A DNA stretch of 38,035 nucleotides from Acidimicrobiia bacterium (GCA_009377435.1 WHUC01000005.1:1-38035); one strand, 5' to 3'; numbered from the stretch's first letter, positions 1 through 9,132 are shown. Notes: generated by a model from the sequence alone, not told the origin. Numbers and translations are program-made.

Positions 1-22
1 CCGTCTTGCCTACCATCTCGGG

Positions 23-1300
23 ATGGCAGTAGGCATAGGAATCCTCGGTGGTGGCAACGTCGGTGGGAGCCTGGCGCGCAAGCTGCTGACCGATCGTGAG
101 GTAATCGCCACCAAGGCAGGCCTCGATCTCGAGCTCGTCGGGGTGGCCGTTCGCGATCTCGATCGGGAGCGCCAGTTTCCCGACGAGTTCGCCACCGACC
201 GACCCTACGAGCTCGTCGAGCATCCCGACGTAGGTCTCGTCGTCGAGACCATGGGTGGCATCGAGCCGGCCCGATCCCTCATTCTCGCCGCCCTCGGGGC
301 CGGTAAGCCCGTCGTGACCGCCAACAAGGAGTTGGTTGCCGCAGACGGGCCCGAGCTTTTCGCCCGCGCCGCCGACAAGGGCGTGTCCTTCCTCTACGAG
401 GCGGCTGTTGGCGGGGGGATCCCGATCATCAGACCACTCTCGGAGTCGCTCGCCGGTGAACGGCTCACCAGGGTGATGGGAATCGTCAACGGGACCACCA
501 ACTTCATCCTCTCGGCGATGGAGGCGGGGGAGGGAGACTACGGGGAGGTTCTCACCCGCGCCCAGGAATTGGGTTATGCGGAGACAGATCCCACCGCCGA
601 TGTTGGCGGTGGGGACGCGGCGGCAAAGGCGGCGATTCTGGCCAGTCTCGCTTTCGGCCGTTGGGTTGGGTCGGACCGTGTCTTCCGGGAGGGGATCACC
701 GCAATCTCCGATGTCGATGTCGCCAACGCCCGACAGCTCGGCTACGTGATCAAGCTGCTCGCCATCGCCGACACCTGGGACGACGGTGTCTCGGTGCGGG
801 TCCATCCCACCCTGGTCCCGTTCTCCCATCCCCTCTCCTCGATCAGGGGTGCGCAGAACGCCGTCTTCGTCGAGGGCCCCGCCATCGGCGAGCTGATGTT
901 CACCGGGCCCGGGGCCGGTGGGGCGCCCACCGCCACCGCGGTCCTCGGCGATATACTCACCGCCGCCCGGGAACTCCTCGCCGACACCCAGGTGGCCCCC
1001 CGGATCCGCTTCGGAGGTGGTTCGGTCGTCGACTTCTCCGATGTCCCCAACTCCTGGTACATCCGTCTCGAGGTGTCGGATCAATCGGGTGTGCTCGCCT
1101 CGATCGCGTCCGTCTTCGGTGATCACGACGTCTCGATCCGGTCGGTATGGCAGGAGGGTCGGGGCGACGACGCCACCCTTCTCCTCGTCACCCACGAGGC
1201 TCGCGAGGGGGATCACGTCGCCGCCGTCGACGCCCTCAGGGAGATCCCTGCGGTTCGCCAGATCGCCGCGACGATCCGCGTCATAAGCCTCCCGGAGTGA
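23..1300 (+). CDS. hom: Homoserine dehydrogenase (with C-terminal ACT domain)
   Basis: N-terminal GGGNVGGSLARKL Rossmann motif; VVTANKELVA; GIVNGTTNFILSAM; C-terminal ACT-like segment VSDQSGVLASIASVFGDHDVSIRSVWQ; followed by threonine synthase. Confidence 0.95.
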   Translation: MAVGIGILGGGNVGGSLARKLLTDREVIATKAGLDLELVGVAVRDLDRERQFPDEFATDRPYELVEHPDVGLVVETMGGIEPARSLILAALGAGKPVVTANKELVAADGPELFARAADKGVSFLYEAAVGGGIPIIRPLSESLAGERLTRVMGIVNGTTNFILSAMEAGEGDYGEVLTRAQELGYAETDPTADVGGGDAAAKAAILASLAFGRWVGSDRVFREGITAISDVDVANARQLGYVIKLLAIADTWDDGVSVRVHPTLVPFSHPLSSIRGAQNAVFVEGPAIGELMFTGPGAGGAPTATAVLGDILTAARELLADTQVAPRIRFGGGSVVDFSDVPNSWYIRLEVSDQSGVLASIASVFGDHDVSIRSVWQEGRGDDATLLLVTHEAREGDHVAAVDALREIPAVRQIAATIRVISLPE

Positions 1301-2685
1301 CCACCTTCCACAGCACCAGGGGCGGGGATCGGGGCCGATCGTTCTCGGAGGTGCTGCTGCGGGGACTGGCACCCGACGGCGGTCTCTACGTGCCAGAAGA
1401 GTGGCCTCGCCCCTCCGTGGATTCCGACGACCACGCCACGATCGTCGCCGAGGTCGTAACCCCCTTCGTCTCCGACGCAGGTCTCGTCGCTGCCCTCCCC
1501 CAGATCAGCAGGGAGAGCGCAGCCCAGTTCCGGTCACCGGAGGTGGCACCCATCGTCCCCATCGGGGACGACCTCCATCTGCTGGAACTCTTCTGGGGAC
1601 CGACCCTTTCGTTCAAGGACCATGCCCTGCAACTGGTGGGGCGATTGTTCGACCATGTCCTGGAGGAGGCCCAGCGCCGGTTGCTCGTCGTCGGGGCCAC
1701 GTCGGGCGACACCGGCTCGGCGGCGATAGAGGGTTGCCGGGGCAGGGACAACATCGCGGTCGTGATGCTCTATCCCGATGGGGCGGTGACCGAGTTCCAG
1801 CGCCGTCAAATGACGACCGTTCCCGATGGGAACATCACCGTCGTCGCGGTGGACGGGTCCTTTGACGATTGTCAACGGATGGTCAAGGAGGTCCTCGGCG
1901 GAGCGGATCTGGCCGAACGGCTCGGGCTGGGAGCGGTCAACTCAATCAATTTCGCCCGCATCATCGCCCAGACCGGCTATTACATGTCGGCGGCACGACG
2001 TATGGGCCAGCCCTTTGATCTGGTGGTGCCCACCGGCAACTTCGGCAACATCCTGGCGGCGTGGATAGCCCGTCGTTTCGGTGCCCCCATCGAACGGCTT
2101 GTGGTCGCCAACAACCGGAATCACGGGCTCCACGACCTCATCACAACGGGTCGTCTCGTGGCCGATGCCACCGTCAATACCGTCTCCCCGGCAATGGATG
2201 TGAGCATTCCCTCAAATCTGGAACGGCTCCTCTACGAGGTATCGGGGCGGGATCCCGCACTGATCGTCCGTCTGCAGAGTGAGTTCGCCGATACCGGCGC
2301 CCTTCGTATACCCGAGACGATGAGGACCGAGATAGCGGAGGTCTTCTCGGCGGGCTGGATCGACGACGAGACAGCTTTGGCCACCATCGGTGACGCCCAC
2401 CGGGAGCGGGGCATTCTCATCGACCCCCACACGGCTACGGGACTCGCCGTTTCGTTACGGGAGAAGAGGAGGGGTGTAGCCATGGTGGTGGCGGCGACCG
2501 CCGATCCCGTCAAGTTCGAGGACGCCGTTCGCGCCGCAACCGGGATCTCCCCCGCTCTCCCCGCTGGTGCCCGGGATCCGATGGTCGGTGAGGAGCGGAT
2601 CGCCCGTCTCGAGAACGGCGATCTCACCGGTCTTCTCGAGCTGGTGCATCGAGATGGCTTGGATTCGAAACACACTCCTGGTTAG
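1297..2685 (+). CDS. thrC: Threonine synthase; likely GTG start at 1297 overlapping the hom stop (ORF track extends upstream to 1147)
   Basis: TTFHSTRGGDRGRSFSEVLLRGLAPDGGLYVPE; PLP-lysine region GPTLSFKDHALQ; VVGATSGDTGSAAIEG. Confidence 0.94.
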   Translation: MTTFHSTRGGDRGRSFSEVLLRGLAPDGGLYVPEEWPRPSVDSDDHATIVAEVVTPFVSDAGLVAALPQISRESAAQFRSPEVAPIVPIGDDLHLLELFWGPTLSFKDHALQLVGRLFDHVLEEAQRRLLVVGATSGDTGSAAIEGCRGRDNIAVVMLYPDGAVTEFQRRQMTTVPDGNITVVAVDGSFDDCQRMVKEVLGGADLAERLGLGAVNSINFARIIAQTGYYMSAARRMGQPFDLVVPTGNFGNILAAWIARRFGAPIERLVVANNRNHGLHDLITTGRLVADATVNTVSPAMDVSIPSNLERLLYEVSGRDPALIVRLQSEFADTGALRIPETMRTEIAEVFSAGWIDDETALATIGDAHRERGILIDPHTATGLAVSLREKRRGVAMVVAATADPVKFEDAVRAATGISPALPAGARDPMVGEERIARLENGDLTGLLELVHRDGLDSKHTPG

Positions 2686-2698
2686 AATCCATTCCACA

Positions 2699-2739
2699 CC
2701 GCCTTTCTGGCGGCTGTTCAAATCCCCACCCAACGGGTG
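2699..2739 (+). promoter_or_regulatory. Two small hairpins in the thrC-rho intergenic region (possible attenuator or leader structure)
   Basis: CCGCC(2699-2703)-TTTCT-GGCGG(2709-2713) and CACCC(2727-2731)-AAC-GGGTG(2735-2739). Confidence 0.35.
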
Positions 2740-2837
2740 TCTGTGCATCAAGCACGTTTAGAGGGGCCGTGTCATCGGGGATGACCTGCACGACCCGAAC
2801 TCTCTTGACACCCCGCACGGGCGACAACGAGGTTCAG

Positions 2838-4379
2838 ATGACCACACGATCGCAACTGCAGAGCAAGTCGATGTCGGAGCTCCGTGAGATCGCATCAGCC
2901 GTGGGTATCGATGCCGATGGGCTACAGAAGTCCAAGCTGATTTCCGCACTGATGCACTCCGACGAGCATGCCACCAAGGATGGTGACCCCGATCTGACGA
3001 TCGACCTACCCGAGGCCAAGTCCCGCAAGCCGGGCGATGCCGACGCGGACGAGAAGACCGACACCACGGACTCGGAAGCCGACTCCGGGTCGGACCCGGC
3101 CCAGGACTCCGACGGTGAGTCGAGGGATGACAACCGCGGTCGTAACTACCAGGGTCAGCAGAATCGCGGCGACGGCAACAATTCCCAGAGCGGTGGTGGC
3201 AAGCGTCGCAAGCGGCGCCGTCGTGGCAAGGGTGGCAATGAGCCCATCGACGAGAAGGATCTCGAGGTCCGTGAGGGCCTGTTGGACATCCTCCCCGAGG
3301 GCTATGCCTTCCTCCGGGTCACCGGATACGTTCCCGGTGACAAGGACGTCTACGTGTCCGCCAGCCAGGTACGCAAGTTCCAACTCCGCAAGGGCGATCT
3401 GATCCGTGGTCCGCTCCGCCCCCCGAGATCACAGGAGAAGTTCCCCGCCCTGGTGCGGATCGAGTCGGTCAACGGTGTCAGCGTCGACGAGGCGATGGGT
3501 CGCCCCAAGTTCGAGAAGCTCACCCCGTTGTTCCCCGATGACCGTCTTCGTCTCGAGGTCGAGGGGAAGGGACGCTCCGTCCTCACCCGCATCGTCGATC
3601 TCATCTCGCCAATCGGCAAGGGCCAGAGGGGTCTGATCGTCTCCCCACCGAAGGCGGGTAAGACCACCGTGCTCCAGGAGATCGCCCAGGCGATAACCAC
3701 CAACAATCCCGAGTGCTATCTGATGGTGGTCCTCGTCGACGAGCGACCCGAGGAAGTCACCGACATGCAGCGTTCGGTGAAGGGCGAGGTGGTCTTCTCG
3801 ACCTTCGACCGTCCCGCCGAGGAACACACCCAGGTGTCCGAGCTCGCCTTGGAGCGGGCCAAGCGACTCGCCGAGCTGGGCGCCGACGTGGTGATCCTCC
3901 TCGACTCGATAACCCGTCTCGCCCGGGCCCACAACCTGGCCACACCGGCGTCGGGTCGAATCCTCTCCGGTGGCGTCGACTCCCAGGCCCTGTATCCCCC
4001 GAAGCGGTTCTTCGGTGCCGCTCGCAACATCGAGGAGGGTGGCAGCCTCACCATTCTCGGAACCGCTCTTGTCGAGACCGGGTCCCGGATGGACGAGGTC
4101 ATCTTCGAGGAGTTCAAGGGGACCGGCAACATGGAGCTCCGGTTGGACCGCAAGCTCGCCGACAAGCGGATCTATCCTGCAATCGACATCGAGGCGTCGG
4201 GAACACGTAAGGAAGAATTGTTGTTCGACCAGGAAGAGCTGGTCCAGGTGTGGAAGCTCCGTCGGGTGCTTCTCGCCCTCGAATCGGGTGCGTCACTGGA
4301 GCTTCTCATCGATCGTCTCAAGAAGACGCGTTCCAATGCCGAGTTCCTGGCCGATGTGGCCAGCCGCGGCGGAAGTTGA
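2838..4379 (+). CDS. rho: Transcription termination factor Rho; likely ATG start at 2838 ([19 protein letters not shown])
   Basis: Rho N domain; Walker [74 protein letters not shown]. Confidence 0.97.
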   Translation: MTTRSQLQSKSMSELREIASAVGIDADGLQKSKLISALMHSDEHATKDGDPDLTIDLPEAKSRKPGDADADEKTDTTDSEADSGSDPAQDSDGESRDDNRGRNYQGQQNRGDGNNSQSGGGKRRKRRRRGKGGNEPIDEKDLEVREGLLDILPEGYAFLRVTGYVPGDKDVYVSASQVRKFQLRKGDLIRGPLRPPRSQEKFPALVRIESVNGVSVDEAMGRPKFEKLTPLFPDDRLRLEVEGKGRSVLTRIVDLISPIGKGQRGLIVSPPKAGKTTVLQEIAQAITTNNPECYLMVVLVDERPEEVTDMQRSVKGEVVFSTFDRPAEEHTQVSELALERAKRLAELGADVVILLDSITRLARAHNLATPASGRILSGGVDSQALYPPKRFFGAARNIEEGGSLTILGTALVETGSRMDEVIFEEFKGTGNMELRLDRKLADKRIYPAIDIEASGTRKEELLFDQEELVQVWKLRRVLLALESGASLELLIDRLKKTRSNAEFLADVASRGGS

Positions 4380-4396
4380 AATAGGAAGAGGAAATT

Positions 4397-4711
4397 GTGA
4401 AGACCGACATCCATCCCAAGTACAGCGAAACGACGGTGACGTGCTCCTGTGGCAACACCTTCACCACCCGGTCGACCAAGCCGGGCAGTCTCACCGTGGA
4501 GTTGTGCAACGAGTGCCATCCCTTCTTCACCGGTAAGCAGAAGCTGGTCGACACCGGTGGTCGTGTCGAGCGGTTCAACCGTCGCTATGGCAAGAGCAGC
4601 AAGCCCGAGGCGGATTTGTCCGAGACCACCGAGGCCGAGGTGGTGGAGACCCCCGAGGCCGAGGTTGTGGAGATCCCCGAGCCTGAGGTCCCCGAGACGA
4701 CCGAGGTCTGA
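4397..4711 (+). CDS. rpmE: 50S ribosomal protein L31 (zinc-binding C+ type) with repetitive acidic C-terminal extension
   Basis: [27 protein letters not shown]...[29 protein letters not shown]; CxC and CxxC motifs. Confidence 0.95.
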   Translation: MKTDIHPKYSETTVTCSCGNTFTTRSTKPGSLTVELCNECHPFFTGKQKLVDTGGRVERFNRRYGKSSKPEADLSETTEAEVVETPEAEVVEIPEPEVPETTEV

Positions 4712-4755
4712 GGCTCCATATCATCGACCGGTGATGCCCGCGTTGAGGAACACCC

Positions 4756-5715
4756 ATGTCTGAGAACCGGAAGCGCATCTCGCCGGAGGCCACTGTGGGC
4801 GGCCAGGCCGTCATCGAGGGTGTCATGATGCGAGCACCCTCGGGTTGGGCCGTGGCGGTACGGACCCCCGACGGTGGGATCGAAGCCCAATCCCACGACC
4901 TTCCCCGGTTATCGACCCGTTCGGTCTGGGCCCGAATCCCGCTCATCCGTGGGGTCTTGGTCCTCATCGAGTCGTTGACACTCGGTTACAAGGCACTCTC
5001 GTGGTCGGCCCAGAGGGCGGGCGGCGAGGACGAGAAGCCCATCAGCAGGGGCGAGATAGTCGGCGCGATGGTCTTTGCCCTGGTCTTCGGTCTCGGGTTG
5101 TTCCTCCTGCTACCGGTGTTGATCTCGCGCTGGACCGTGGGCGAGGGCAACTCGATTCTGTTCAACGCCACCGAGGGACTGGTGAGACTGGTGATCTTCA
5201 TCGGCTACATCTGGGTGATCGGTCGCTCCAAGGAGATCAAGCGGGTATTCGAGTATCACGGTGCCGAGCACATGGCCATCCACGCCTATGAGGCGGGTGA
5301 GCCGCTCTCGGTGGATGTGGTCTCACGGCACCGACCGGAGCACCCCAGATGCGGGACCAGTTTCCTGCTCCTCGTCGTCCTCATCTCAATCGTGGTGTTT
5401 TCGTTCTTGGGAACCCCGGATTGGCCGATCCTCGTAGCCAGCCGGATACTCGGTGTGCCCGTCATCGCCGGGGTCTCCTACGAGGTGCTCCGTTTCTCCG
5501 GTCTGAGTGGCAACGAGTGGCTTGCCCGGGTCATCGCCGCTCCCGGGCTTTGGTTGCAGCGTCTCACCACCGGTGTCCCCGACGGCGACCAGATCGAGGT
5601 CGCGATCACATCCCTCCTCTCGGCGCTGAACGATGGGCAGGTCGCCGATGTCGAGGCCCGGGGAAGCATCCCAGAGATCGCCCTCCTTTCGCGGGCTCGT
5701 CCTCCCACCGTCTGA
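4756..5715 (+). CDS. DUF1385 (YqhQ-like) predicted membrane protein
   Basis: GGQAVIEGVMMRAPSGWAVAVR; YHGAEHMAIHAYEAGEPL; HPRCGTSFLL; several hydrophobic segments. Confidence 0.85.
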   Translation: MSENRKRISPEATVGGQAVIEGVMMRAPSGWAVAVRTPDGGIEAQSHDLPRLSTRSVWARIPLIRGVLVLIESLTLGYKALSWSAQRAGGEDEKPISRGEIVGAMVFALVFGLGLFLLLPVLISRWTVGEGNSILFNATEGLVRLVIFIGYIWVIGRSKEIKRVFEYHGAEHMAIHAYEAGEPLSVDVVSRHRPEHPRCGTSFLLLVVLISIVVFSFLGTPDWPILVASRILGVPVIAGVSYEVLRFSGLSGNEWLARVIAAPGLWLQRLTTGVPDGDQIEVAITSLLSALNDGQVADVEARGSIPEIALLSRARPPTV

Positions 5716-6810
5716 ATGAACCCGCCCATCGACGACGAGGCTCTCTCCGAGCGGATCGACGCCATCAGAACCGAGTACGCCGACGTCCAGGCCCAGTTGG
5801 GCGACCCGAATATCGGCGACTGGCCCGACCGATTGGCCGATCTGGGTCGAAGACACTCGGAATTGGGGCCGATCATCCAGCTGGCCGGCCGTCTCCAGGA
5901 GGCGTTGACCGATGCGGCCGAGGCCGGCGAACTGGCAGACTCCGACGATGCCATGGCCCATGAGCTGCGGACCATGGCTGCGGAGCGAACGGCCGAGGCG
6001 GAGGATCTCATCGCCCAGATACGGACTGCCATGATCCCCGCCGATCCCGACGCGGACCGCGACGTGATAGTCGAGGTGAGGGCGGCCGCCGGTGGCGACG
6101 AGGCGGCCATCTGGGCAGGTGATGTCCTGCGAATGCTGGAGCGGTATGCCGAGCGGCATGGCTATCGCGTCGAGCACATGGACACGTCGCCGTCAGAAAC
6201 CGGTGGGGTCACCAAGGCCACGGTCGGGATCAAGGGCGAGGGGGCCTACGGTCGCCTCCGCTTCGAAGCGGGGGTCCATCGTGTGCAGAGGGTTCCCCGG
6301 ACCGAGTCCCAGGGTCGGATCCACACCTCCACCGCCACCGTCGCCGTCCTTCCCGAGGTAGGCGAGGTCGAGGTCGAGCTCGATCCCAACGATGTCAAGG
6401 TCGATGTCTACCGCTCCACCGGTCCCGGTGGCCAGTCGGTGAACACCACCGACTCGGCCGTGCGTCTGACCCATCTCCCCACCGGGCTTGTGGTGACCTG
6501 TCAGGACGAGAAGTCCCAGCTCCAGAACAAGCAGAAGGCATTCCGGATCCTCCGGGCGCGCCTTCACCAGATGGCAATCGATGAGTCCGCCTCGCAGTTG
6601 GCGGGGGAGCGTCGCTCCCAGGTGGGCACGGGGGAGAGGTCGGAGAAGATCCGCACCTACAACTACAAGGAGAACAGGGTCACCGACCACCGCATCGGGG
6701 TAACTGTCCGTCGTCTCGATCAGGTCCTCGACGGCAACCTCGACCCGTTCGTCGACGAGCTCCGACTCCGTCACCGCGAGCTCCGCATGGCCGAGGAGTT
6801 TGGGGGTTAG
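5716..6810 (+). CDS. prfA: Peptide chain release factor 1
   Basis: GGQ motif in DVYRSTGPGGQSVNTTDSAVRLTHLPTGLVV; RVQRVPRTESQGRIHTSTATVAVLPE. Confidence 0.96.
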   Translation: MNPPIDDEALSERIDAIRTEYADVQAQLGDPNIGDWPDRLADLGRRHSELGPIIQLAGRLQEALTDAAEAGELADSDDAMAHELRTMAAERTAEAEDLIAQIRTAMIPADPDADRDVIVEVRAAAGGDEAAIWAGDVLRMLERYAERHGYRVEHMDTSPSETGGVTKATVGIKGEGAYGRLRFEAGVHRVQRVPRTESQGRIHTSTATVAVLPEVGEVEVELDPNDVKVDVYRSTGPGGQSVNTTDSAVRLTHLPTGLVVTCQDEKSQLQNKQKAFRILRARLHQMAIDESASQLAGERRSQVGTGERSEKIRTYNYKENRVTDHRIGVTVRRLDQVLDGNLDPFVDELRLRHRELRMAEEFGG

Positions 6811-6856
6811 AAGGAGGCATCAATGCATCGAGATATGGGCTGTTTCTGATGTCTGC

Positions 6857-7103
6857 ATGCGAACCACGGTAACCCTCGAGTCCGATGTCGAAGCCCGACT
6901 ACGGGAGATCGCCCGGGAGCGCGATATCTCGTTCAAGGAGGCGATCAACACAACCCTTCGAGTCCTCCGCCCATGTCGAACGCTGGCTCGCCCATCCACT
7001 CCTGGCGGCGCTCGCCATCGAACACGGCGCCGCCTTGTGCTCGGCCGACAGCGACTTTGCCCGCTTCCCAGGTCTGGAATGGGCCAACCCGCTTGCCGAG
7101 TGA
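6857..7103 (+). pseudogene. Internally deleted vapBC relic: antitoxin N-terminus (6857 to about 6961) followed in another frame by the C-terminal part of a PIN toxin (about 6960-7103)
   Basis: MRTTVTLESDVEARLREIARERDISFKEAINTTLR (VapB-like start), then SSAHVERWLAHPLLAALAIEHGAALCSADSDFARFPGLEWANPLAE* (VapC C-terminus) in a different frame. Confidence 0.75.
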
Positions 7104-7195
7104 GTTGCTCGTTACAGGCCGCTTGGCCCTCCTCCCGTGAACAGAAACGACTGATGGGCGACGTGCTCGTTCCCCGGGAGCGGTAGCCTCGGCGG

Positions 7196-8485
7196 GTGGT
7201 CACCGAGCCCCTACCTCCACACGAATTGAGACGTCTGCGGGAGGTCTCCCGTGATGAGGTGCATCTCGCCGAGCTGATCGAGCGGCGACGGGCCGGAGAA
7301 CCCCTCCAATACCTGGAGGGCACGGCACAGTTTGGTCCGCTGGAGTTGGTCGTCGACGAGCGGGTGCTCATACCGCGGCCCGAGACCGAGGAGCTTTTCG
7401 AGCGGGCCGCCCGGTCCGTGACCGATCCCCGTTTGATACTCGACCTGTGTACCGGGTCCGGTGCCCTCGCCTTGGCGCTCGCCGATCATTTCCCCGACGC
7501 CGAGGTCTGGGCCACAGACCTGTCCCAGGATGCCCTTGCCGTTGCCGATCTCAATCGGGACCGACTCGGGTTGGTGGTCAACTTCGGTTACGGGGACCTG
7601 TTCGACGCCGTCGCCATGAGGCTGCGGGGTCGGATCGACTTGGCGGTCTCCAACCCTCCCTACGTTGCCACCGTCGAGATGGAGAGCCTGCCCCTCGATG
7701 TTCGCCGGGAGCCAAACGCGGCTTTGGTGGCGGGGGAGCGGGGCACCGAGATCATCGAGAGGATCGGGGCCGAGGCCGCCGGCTGGCTCGCCCCGTGGGG
7801 TGCGATCGGAATCGAGATCGGTGAGAGCCAGGAGCACGTTGCGGGCGTCTTCACCGACATTGACGCCCACGTAGAAACGGATGTGAACGGACGGGTACGT
7901 TTTGTCCTCGGTCGATCCCGGATTGGTGACCGGGCCGTCGAGGCGATTGGGGCGGGTGAGGTGATCGGGGTTCCTACCGACACCGTATATGGGATCGCCG
8001 TCGACCCCACCGACGCCGACGCCGTGGCGACTCTCTTCCGACTGAAGCAGAGGGCACCGGACAGACCGATCGGGATCCTCCTCGCCGACGTCGACCAGGG
8101 CCGCGAGCTGGTTGAACTCCCCGATTGGGCGCTCGAGCTCAGCGAGTGGCACTGGCCGGGGGCGTTGACACTGGTGGCGAGGAGTCGGGAACCAATCCCC
8201 GCCGGTGTAGGGGACCCCCACCGTCAGACCCTGGGGGTTCGCGTCCCCGAGCATCGCCAACTCCGACAGGTACTGGCCAGGACGGGTCCGCTTGCGGTGA
8301 CCTCGGCGAATCCGAGCGGGGGAACCGACGTCGTCGAGGACATCGCGGCGCGGACGGTGTTCGGGGATCTGGTGTCGGTGTATGTCCCGGGGTTGTGTGC
8401 CCACGGGGCGGGATCGACCGTGGTGGATGTAACTGGTAGCGAGCCTCGCATCCTCCGTCAGGGCCCCGTGGTCGTCGACCCGTGA
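7196..8485 (+). CDS. Fusion protein: PrmC (release factor glutamine methyltransferase) plus Sua5/YciO/YrdC-type L-threonylcarbamoyladenylate synthase
   Basis: N-terminal half has GEPLQYLEGTAQFGPLELVVDERVLIPRPETEEL, DLCTGSGALALALA, SNPPYV; C-terminal half has GEVIGVPTDTVYGIAVDP, LKQRAPDRPIGILLAD, WPGALTLVAR, LAVTSANPSGG; one continuous 429-aa frame. Confidence 0.9.
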   Translation: MVTEPLPPHELRRLREVSRDEVHLAELIERRRAGEPLQYLEGTAQFGPLELVVDERVLIPRPETEELFERAARSVTDPRLILDLCTGSGALALALADHFPDAEVWATDLSQDALAVADLNRDRLGLVVNFGYGDLFDAVAMRLRGRIDLAVSNPPYVATVEMESLPLDVRREPNAALVAGERGTEIIERIGAEAAGWLAPWGAIGIEIGESQEHVAGVFTDIDAHVETDVNGRVRFVLGRSRIGDRAVEAIGAGEVIGVPTDTVYGIAVDPTDADAVATLFRLKQRAPDRPIGILLADVDQGRELVELPDWALELSEWHWPGALTLVARSREPIPAGVGDPHRQTLGVRVPEHRQLRQVLARTGPLAVTSANPSGGTDVVEDIAARTVFGDLVSVYVPGLCAHGAGSTVVDVTGSEPRILRQGPVVVDP

Positions 8486-8527
8486 AAGCGGTGGTATGTA
8501 GACGCTCCCGGTTGATATCGTCGCGGG

Positions 8528-9058
8528 ATGATCCGAACCGGTGCCCTCCTCGTCCTCCTCGTCGTCCTTTCCACCGCCTGCGATCCGAACAACGAACCCG
8601 ACCCCACCACCACCACAGTCACCACCACTTCGGTCCCGAACACGTCGGTGCCCTCGACCGACCCAGACACGACGACGAGTGCGGCTCCAACCACGAGCCC
8701 GGGTCTTCCCGAGGTGTGGGAGGACTCGGTCTGTCTCACCCGTTACGACCCGCCCCGGGCGGCGCCCCCCGACGGGTACGCCCCTCATTTCGTATGTGAG
8801 GACGATCCCATGCGGATCGCCCCAGCGCCCCGTGGTTTCCGCAATCCTGGGGACGCGATACGCGCCGTCCTCGAGGGGCCCACAGAGGAGGAATCCGCCG
8901 TGGGGTTCGTCGAGGTGGGAACGGTGGGTGGCTTCGATATCTCGGAGGGGCCCGACACGATCGAGATCGTTCTCGACGGACCAACCACCCCCCGACTCGT
9001 CGCCGCTGTCAAGGCCACCGTCGAACGCGGCACCACCAAAGAGGTCACCGTCCGGTAA
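8528..9058 (+). CDS. Putative secreted lipoprotein with Thr/Pro-rich linker, unknown function
   Basis: Signal peptide with lipobox-like LSTAC (MIRTGALLVLLVVLSTACDPN) followed by TTTTVTTTSVPNTSVPSTDPDTTTSAAPTT. Confidence 0.7.
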   Translation: MIRTGALLVLLVVLSTACDPNNEPDPTTTTVTTTSVPNTSVPSTDPDTTTSAAPTTSPGLPEVWEDSVCLTRYDPPRAAPPDGYAPHFVCEDDPMRIAPAPRGFRNPGDAIRAVLEGPTEEESAVGFVEVGTVGGFDISEGPDTIEIVLDGPTTPRLVAAVKATVERGTTKEVTVR

Positions 9059-9078
9059 ACGGATCCAGCCCCAAAACC

Positions 9079-9132
9079 CCGTTCTCGCGCGTTTAGGGAG
9101 GCGTATGTGACGGCCTACCCGCGCGAAAACGG
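9079..9132. terminator. Long imperfect inverted repeat between convergent genes; probable bidirectional terminator or REP-like element
   Basis: CCGTTCTCGCGCG (9079-9091) vs CGCGCGAAAACGG (9120-9132), one mismatch in 13; sits between convergent CDSs ending at 9058 and 9145. Confidence 0.55.

Noticed and set aside
1147-1296. Extension of threonine synthase upstream of 1297
   Set aside because: This part is the out-of-frame overlap with hom, Arg-rich; the GTG at 1297 gives a normal ThrC N-terminus
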